A stretch of 64,000 nucleotides of DNA from an uncultured cyanobacterium. Its GTDB lineage: Bacteria > Cyanobacteriota > Cyanobacteriia > Cyanobacteriales > Nostocaceae. The position numbers and the translations under genes are program-made. Below, piece by piece: positions 58,675 to 64,000 of the stretch (position 1 is its first letter; the number at the start of each line of letters is the position of its first letter). The notes beneath the pieces are model-generated. The model had not been told where the DNA came from. It did not search any database and saw only the letters and a program-made list of their open reading frames with translations. The stretch covers positions 47,662-111,661 of the forward strand of contig CAIVAU010000119.1 of the NCBI GenBank assembly GCA_903903925.1, read 5' to 3'.

Positions 58675-60837
58675 ATGAGCAGCAAAACTCGCCAGAAATG
58701 GTTTAACAGTGCATCAATAGGTGTACTGATTTTAGGACTAGCGGGATCGAAGTTACCAAATAGATGGGCTTTGAAACTATTGACAAAATCCCGTCTTGCT
58801 TTAGCCTTGGCAGTCTCGCTGCTGCAGGCTTCTATCATCCCGATCGCTGTTGCTGGTTCGCCAGTTCCAAAAGTGTCCTTACAGCAAAATTCTTCTAACG
58901 TCACAACCCAGCCCGACCCTAGCCCAGACGTTGCACGATACCTCAATGATCCGACCAAAGAACCCAATCTGCCGCCGAAGGTGCTGGCGCAGCTACTGCG
59001 GAATCGGATCAAGTACGTCTTCGTGGTCTTCAACGAAAACCACTCCTTCGACAACGAGTACGGTACGTTCCCAGGCGTCAACGGACTCTACTCTGACGGT
59101 CAAAAGCCTCGTTCTGCAGCTCAGACACCCGGCTTTACCCAGACCTACACAGATGCCAACGGTGTCAACGTCACAGTTCAACCATTCCGGATTGGACCTG
59201 AACTGAACTCTAGCGCTGTTGACAGTGTGGATCACTCCCACACCGGGCTTGCAACCAAGATCCATGTCGTGAATGGTCAGCCACAGCTAGATCAGTTCGC
59301 CTACGACGAGTACACCCGCTTTGCGTCCAAGGGTGGAGCAGCCAACGTTTCTGAGGGTAAACAGTTTGCGAACCTCGTGATGTCCCACATCGACTGCGAC
59401 ACCATTCCGTTCTTCTGGAAGTGGGCTAGCCGCTTCACAATCTTCGACAACATCTTCGCAACCGAGGACACCCCCTCTACCCCAAATGCAGTGGCGATGA
59501 TTGCAGGGCAGGCGGGTGAAACGCAGTGGGTCAAGCATGGCCCAGACGGTCAGTCCTACTCCGTCGGTACTCACACCGGCACGACTCAAGGACCACCCTT
59601 GGTCAACGACCCGCAGCCCTTCTATGGCTCTCAATACGATGAGACCAAAGACAACAAGCAGCCCGCTGGCGCACAAGAAAGCTACGCTGACAACAACATT
59701 TCCTCGAACCTGACCTTCGCCAGCCTACCACTCACCTTCCAAGGGAGCGACATTAAGGCAGTGCTGTCGGGTAACAAGAACCCTCTCTTTGATCTGCCAG
59801 ATATCCAGCAGGACATCTCCTTTATCCAGCAGCTAGGCACCAAGCCCGTCAACTGGCGCTGGTATCAGGAAGGCTACAATCTCGAACCCACCGACACGAA
59901 CGGGGTCGCCTCCCACAATGCCTATGTCAGCCATCACAACGGTGCCCAGTATTTCGGCTACATCTCCAATACGCCCCAGGTGAGCAACAGCCTGCGCGGA
60001 CTTGGTGACTTCTTCACCGACATAGCCAGCAATCAGCTGCCCAAAGGCGGTGTGTTCTATATTCGCGGTGGCTACACAAACCAGCAGGGGCTGACACCGC
60101 CAATCACCAACCCCAACACACCTGCAGATGAAATCGCAGCGATTAATGCAGCTAAGAGTGGCGACGACGACCACCCAAGCTACAGCGATCGACAACTCAG
60201 TGAGGGAATGGCAGCCCGCGTGATCAATGCAGTCGCCTCCAATCCGAAGCTTTGGGAACAAAGCGCAATTATCGTCACCTACGACGAGTCTGATGGCTTT
60301 TACGACCACGTCCCGCCGCGCATCCTCTCCTACGGTCCCGATGGGCTACCGCTATCTCGCGGCATCCGCGTGCCCCTGATCCTGATCTCGCCCTACGCAC
60401 GGACTCATGCCGTCTCCCACGCCGAAGGCGATCACAACTCAGTGATCCAGACAATTAACGCCATCTTCGGTCTGCCCGCCCTCGCCAGCCTGCCAGACGA
60501 AGCCCAGGCCCTCGCCGCTGGAAACTCCCCACAGTTCAACCAGTTCGGCCCCCCAGGATTCGAGCAGAAGTACCTTGGCCCCCGCGACATCAACTCACCG
60601 ATCACCGACAGCTTACTATCAGGCTTTGATCCAAAGCGCCTCCTCGGTATCTCACCGTTACTGCCAGCCTCCTTTGCGAAGATTCCAGACAACGTCGTCA
60701 ACACCCTACCTCACTACGGTGGACAAGGCTGTAAGGCGATCGGAGTCACCCCCGAGAACGAGCGCCAGGGAATCGTCAACAACATCCCCGCAGGCTTCAA
60801 CCCGCTGCCTAGCACCTACCCAGCGGGTAATCCCTAA
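58675..60837 (+). CDS. Exported phosphoesterase (phospholipase C / acid phosphatase type)
   Basis: This protein is 720 residues from the ATG at 58675; an ATG at 58636 is an alternative. A long N-terminal stretch ends in a signal-like helix (LALALAVSLLQASIIPIAVAG). The phosphoesterase domain (about 110-640) has VFVVFNENHSFDNEYGTFPG, DTIPFFWKWASRFTIFDNIF, FATEDTPSTPNA, IIVTYDESDGFYDHVPP, VPLILISPYARTHAVS and GDHNSVIQ, the metal-site segments of this superfamily. It likely releases phosphate from phospholipids or phosphoesters outside the cytoplasm. The gene is visibly GC-richer than its neighbours, which suggests horizontal transfer. Confidence 0.88.
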   Translation: MSSKTRQKWFNSASIGVLILGLAGSKLPNRWALKLLTKSRLALALAVSLLQASIIPIAVAGSPVPKVSLQQNSSNVTTQPDPSPDVARYLNDPTKEPNLPPKVLAQLLRNRIKYVFVVFNENHSFDNEYGTFPGVNGLYSDGQKPRSAAQTPGFTQTYTDANGVNVTVQPFRIGPELNSSAVDSVDHSHTGLATKIHVVNGQPQLDQFAYDEYTRFASKGGAANVSEGKQFANLVMSHIDCDTIPFFWKWASRFTIFDNIFATEDTPSTPNAVAMIAGQAGETQWVKHGPDGQSYSVGTHTGTTQGPPLVNDPQPFYGSQYDETKDNKQPAGAQESYADNNISSNLTFASLPLTFQGSDIKAVLSGNKNPLFDLPDIQQDISFIQQLGTKPVNWRWYQEGYNLEPTDTNGVASHNAYVSHHNGAQYFGYISNTPQVSNSLRGLGDFFTDIASNQLPKGGVFYIRGGYTNQQGLTPPITNPNTPADEIAAINAAKSGDDDHPSYSDRQLSEGMAARVINAVASNPKLWEQSAIIVTYDESDGFYDHVPPRILSYGPDGLPLSRGIRVPLILISPYARTHAVSHAEGDHNSVIQTINAIFGLPALASLPDEAQALAAGNSPQFNQFGPPGFEQKYLGPRDINSPITDSLLSGFDPKRLLGISPLLPASFAKIPDNVVNTLPHYGGQGCKAIGVTPENERQGIVNNIPAGFNPLPSTYPAGNP

Positions 60838-61061
<224 letters not shown>

Positions 61062-62039
61062 ATGCGCTTCATTTTGGTTTTGCTGACTGTGCTTGGTGTG
61101 TGCTGTCCGCTCTCTGTGGCTCAGGCGGGCTCTGTTGTTGAACGTGTGAAGGCGCGGAATGTGGTTCGCTGCGGCAGCGTTGAGCGACCCGGTCTGGCAC
61201 GTGCTGCTGACCACGGTCGTTGGATTGGTCTTAACGTTGATATCTGCCGTGCGATCGCCGCTGCGGTACTTAAATCGCCGGAACGAATCGAATACCATGA
61301 GTACCAGACACCGAAGGATTTTGACGCTGTGCGCAATCAGCAGGATGACGTTTACTTCCTCACCGGATCTGAAATCAATGAGCAGAAGCTTGCCGGCAAG
61401 GTGCTCCCAGGGCCCACAGTCTTCGTAGAATCCCATGCTGTTATGGTTCCGTCCACCTCATCTGCACACCATGTCAGTGACCTTGCCAAGGACAGCATTT
61501 GCTTCATGATCGCTAGCCCGGTTGAACGGAGTCTCAAGGCTTACTTTAGTACTCTCCATCGGGACTGGTTCCCTAGGGCGTTCTCCGAGGACGGGGAGAT
61601 GATCGACACCTACAACGTGCAGAATTGCCATGCGATCGCCGGGGAGATCACGACCCTCGCAACGATTCGCCTTGACTTGGGGGTGAATCGGTTTTCCAGC
61701 CGCATCCTCCCAGAACCGCTGACAAACTTCCCGGTAATGGTTGCAACCGGAACCAACGACGCCCAGTGGTCTGCGATCGTCGCGTGGACGGTGCATACGT
61801 TAATTAGTGGTGAGAGGACAGAAACGCGGTGGTACGCGGGTGGTGCCGGAGCAATGCCGATCACTGCTCCCGAACTGGGTCTTGACAAGGAGTGGCAGCG
61901 CCGCGTTCTCAGCACCGTCGGTAACTACGGCGACATCTTCGAGCGCGATCTTGGTAAACGCTCCCCACTCAGACTCGACCGTGGGTTCAACGCAAACCAA
62001 TCCCAAGGAGGACTTCTCCTAAGCCCATTCCTCGATTAA
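61062..62039 (+). CDS. Orphan periplasmic amino-acid-type solute-binding protein
   Basis: This protein of 325 residues has a signal peptide (FILVLLTVLGVCCPLSVAQAG) and a bacterial extracellular solute-binding family 3 fold: VVRCGSVERPGLARAADHGR, IGLNVDICRAIAAAVL. The C-terminal LGLDKEWQRRVLSTVGNYG, then FERDLGKRSPLRLDRGFNA, matches general L-amino-acid binding proteins of the AapJ type. No permease or ATPase genes are adjacent, so it is an orphan. Like the phosphoesterase upstream it is GC-richer than its neighbours. Its ribosome binding site comes from the STRR. Confidence 0.87.
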   Translation: MRFILVLLTVLGVCCPLSVAQAGSVVERVKARNVVRCGSVERPGLARAADHGRWIGLNVDICRAIAAAVLKSPERIEYHEYQTPKDFDAVRNQQDDVYFLTGSEINEQKLAGKVLPGPTVFVESHAVMVPSTSSAHHVSDLAKDSICFMIASPVERSLKAYFSTLHRDWFPRAFSEDGEMIDTYNVQNCHAIAGEITTLATIRLDLGVNRFSSRILPEPLTNFPVMVATGTNDAQWSAIVAWTVHTLISGERTETRWYAGGAGAMPITAPELGLDKEWQRRVLSTVGNYGDIFERDLGKRSPLRLDRGFNANQSQGGLLLSPFLD

Positions 62040-62094
62040 ACTCAAACTTGATAAGCTACTAATGGCTACTCAATAACATCGGGCGGGAGGGATA

Positions 62095-63546
62095 GTGGTA
62101 GAAAAGGCGGTATTACTGGCGGTAATGGTAGGGGCACTTTTAGCCATACCAAGTAAAGCACAAACACAAGCTGCACCAACAACCCCTCCGAAATCAATTT
62201 GCCCAAATCAATTGGGAGCAATTGTGGATGCTGTAACAAATCGTCCTCAATTTAGCCGTATGCGTTGGGGAATTATAGTGCAAAACCTCTCGCCAACACA
62301 AACTCTTTACAGTCGGGATGCTCAGAAATACTTTATCCCAGCTTCTACGAACAAACTGCTGACGACATCTGCTGTACTACAGCAACTAGGTGCGAATTTT
62401 CGCTTTCGTACCTCCGTATATCGTAGCAGTGAAGGTGTTTTACATGTTGTGGGTCGGGGAGACCCCAGCTTAACGGATATTCAACTGGGAACTTTGGCAA
62501 AACAGTTGCAACAAAAGGGTATTCGGGAAGTCAAGCAGCTGATTGTCGATGATACTTATGTTCGAGGAGAGGTTGTTAATCCTTCTTGGCAATGGGAAGA
62601 TATAGCCTCAGACTATGGTGCACCCGTCAATAGCCTAATTCTCAATCAAAATGTTTTTAGCTTAAAACTCCTACCACAAACTGTAGGTAAACCTCTGCAA
62701 GTCATTTGGAATGATCGCAACGAGGCTCAACAGTGGCAAATCATCAATCAGTCGGTAACCTCTGGAAAGGATGAACCAAAGGAGATTAATATTACCCGTG
62801 ACTTGAAAGGATCTATTTTGCGAATTCAAGGACATTTAGCAGTGAATTCTCAACCTGAGTTCATCAATTTACCAGTGGTTGCGCCTGCTGAATACTTCTT
62901 GCGACACTTCCGCAATGCTTTAGCCGCAGAGAACATTAGAGTCGATCAGGCAGATGTGTCATCTGGTAGTAGCAGTAATGAACAGGAATTGGCTGCTGTC
63001 GAGTCTCCTCCTCTATCGGAATTGGTAACAGAGGCAAATATTAATAGTAATAATCTCTTTGCAGAAGCATTCTTGAGAGCTATTGCAATCAAAAAACCAA
63101 TAGATAAAAATCAAACAAGCGCTGATGCTGGGTTAGAAGTGATGAAAGCAACGTTAACTCAGTTAGGAGTTAATCCAGCAAGTTACATTATAGTCGATGG
63201 TTCAGGGTTATCTCGTAAGAATTTAGTGAGTCCAGAAGCTTTAGCTCAAACTTTGCAAGGAATGGCGAAATCACCAGCCGCATATGTGTATCGAACTTCT
63301 TTACCTGTTGCAGGTAGAAGCGGTACATTGAAAAACCGCTTTCTGAAGACACCGGCTGAAGGCATTGTTCAAGCTAAAACGGGCACAATGGATGGTGTTG
63401 TTTCCCTAGCAGGATATGTGAACTCACCTAACTATCAGCCCCTGGTTTTTAGTATCATGGTGAATGAAATCGACCAGCCTATTCAAGTGGTGCGGCAAGC
63501 AATTGATGAGATCGTGGTGTCGTTAGCTGAATTGCAGAGATGTTAG
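62095..63546 (+). CDS. dacB: D-alanyl-D-alanine carboxypeptidase/endopeptidase (PBP4 family)
   Basis: This 483-residue protein starts at a GTG (62095) after GGGAGGG. A signal peptide (about 1-22) is followed by the penicillin-binding fold: SxxK as PASTNKLLTT (about 80-89), SxN in NINSNNLFAEAFLRA, and KTG in IVQAKTGTMDGVVSLAGYV. A large insert between SxxK and SxN (about 110-270) is typical of class C type PBP4 (DacB). It trims or cleaves peptidoglycan peptides in the periplasm. Base composition is like the rest of the genome, unlike the two preceding genes. Confidence 0.94.
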   Translation: MVEKAVLLAVMVGALLAIPSKAQTQAAPTTPPKSICPNQLGAIVDAVTNRPQFSRMRWGIIVQNLSPTQTLYSRDAQKYFIPASTNKLLTTSAVLQQLGANFRFRTSVYRSSEGVLHVVGRGDPSLTDIQLGTLAKQLQQKGIREVKQLIVDDTYVRGEVVNPSWQWEDIASDYGAPVNSLILNQNVFSLKLLPQTVGKPLQVIWNDRNEAQQWQIINQSVTSGKDEPKEINITRDLKGSILRIQGHLAVNSQPEFINLPVVAPAEYFLRHFRNALAAENIRVDQADVSSGSSSNEQELAAVESPPLSELVTEANINSNNLFAEAFLRAIAIKKPIDKNQTSADAGLEVMKATLTQLGVNPASYIIVDGSGLSRKNLVSPEALAQTLQGMAKSPAAYVYRTSLPVAGRSGTLKNRFLKTPAEGIVQAKTGTMDGVVSLAGYVNSPNYQPLVFSIMVNEIDQPIQVVRQAIDEIVVSLAELQRC

Positions 63547-64000
63547 TTGAAGAAGGAGTCAGGAGTCAGGGTAGAGCAGGCACCTGAGGGCCGATGCCGG
63601 TGCCGAAAATTTGGCCTGTTGTCGCATTGCAAGATAAGGATGTCGCATTCCACGCAGCCTTAGCACTGGACGTGGCCGCAGGACCGCTGTAGATGGACAG
63701 AATGCCGGCCATGACGGAACGATATCTCACACGATCTCCTGAGGGATGAAGATCGATCCTTATTGCTGCGCCTTGAAGAAAGACTGTATCTCGGACCAAA
63801 TCTCGCAACAAACTTCGACAGCCGCATGGTCAACGCCTCACCTTTCTACTGCAATAGTTGCAGGTGTTCCCTTTTTTCCACTCCCTCTTCCTTCTTCCTT
63901 GCGTGACGAGGCAAACCGCTGGGTGGGAAATGTGTGGGTTGGGTCGAAGGCAGCTGGTGGTATACATGACCAAACATCTCTTTTATTGGCATGAGTCAGA
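63547..64000. other. Intergenic tail with a short STRR and a GC-rich remnant
   Basis: STRR units (GGAGTCAGGAGTCAGG) lie at 63556-63570. From 63571 to about 63780 the sequence is GC-rich; its minus strand has an open frame (63811-63566) reading VMAGILSIYSGPAATSSAKA whose stop lies in the STRR, which suggests a foreign gene cut by the repeat. I do not recognise it. A plus-strand frame at 63746-63994 has no family features. No other feature is seen to the window end. Confidence 0.35.

Noticed and set aside
59287..60309. Antisense ORFs within the GC-rich phosphoesterase gene
   Set aside because: Open antisense frames are expected in GC-rich genes; they lack family features, while the sense frame has all the metal-site motifs.
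63746..63994. 82-codon plus-strand ORF at the window end
   Set aside because: Random-looking composition, no start signal, and it crosses a change from GC-rich to AT-rich sequence.

Overview
The window is chromosomal DNA of a cyanobacterium, most likely a filamentous heterocyst-former of the Nostocales. The evidence is cyanobacteria-restricted genes (Ycf54, a CPP1-like J-domain membrane protein, a CAAD-domain protein, DUF2811, cyanoexosortase A, HpsJ, XisH/XisI), many GCGATCGC (HIP1) octamers, and very many heptanucleotide STRR tracts (TCAGGAG/GGAGCAG types). The species cannot be named from sequence alone. No rRNA, tRNA, CRISPR array or intact transposase gene was seen.

Layout. 0-13.9 kb is mostly housekeeping: the end of a histidine kinase, a DUF4160/DUF2442 pair, xseB and xseA with a degenerate nucleotidyltransferase between them, recA with a LexA-like box, a pentapeptide-repeat Ser/Thr kinase, hemL, a ChaB-like gene, hisIE, DUF2811, an OmpR-type regulator, a CPP1-like gene, a HAD phosphatase and HPPD. 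14.1-26.0 kb is a co-directional accessory locus: a TIR protein with a C-terminal effector-associated domain (EAD), five consecutive dynamin-like GTPases, and an EAD-FGE/SUMF1 protein. 26.0-30.2 kb (minus strand) is a PpiC-type isomerase followed by a cyanoexosortase A operon that includes its probable substrate. 30.4-36.2 kb holds transporters and membrane proteins. 36.2-40.8 kb holds a SagB remnant, xisI/xisH, pdxJ, a plant-PR-like gene, ycf54 and a secreted protein. 40.8-47.4 kb holds pentapeptide genes and a run of envelope or stress-type proteins, including an 807-residue YflT-like protein with internal duplication. 47.4-55.9 kb is a carbohydrate and oxidoreductase group (GMC oxidoreductase, SMP-30 lactonase, DoxX, VOC, SDR, glycogen-debranching-type hydrolase, cupin). 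56.3-63.5 kb has a GT-C-type membrane glycosyltransferase, two visibly GC-richer genes (a phospholipase C/acid-phosphatase-type enzyme and an orphan solute-binding protein) and a PBP4-type peptidase.

The most interesting unit is the 14.1-26.0 kb locus. The TIR protein keeps the SxW...E catalytic-type motif, and its C-terminal domain matches the N-terminal domain of the last protein of the locus. This suggests that the FGE-type protein recruits the TIR effector through EAD-EAD contact. Between them lie five dynamin-like proteins: one with a degenerate G3 motif, four with canonical GTPase motifs, and three of those four sharing a C-terminal EGY(I/L) signature. My working model is an NTP-dependent, membrane-acting conflict or antiphage system. 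This is inference: no function has been shown.

The intergenic DNA is rich in small repeats. There are four copies of a composite of about 150-200 bp (hairpin plus conserved core, usually flanked by STRR heptamers), a set of palindromes with GTAG/CTAC ends, an element with near-perfect 25-bp inverted repeats that supplies the stop codon of an ABC exporter, and at least ten STRR tracts, one of which is read in frame within a pentapeptide-repeat remnant.
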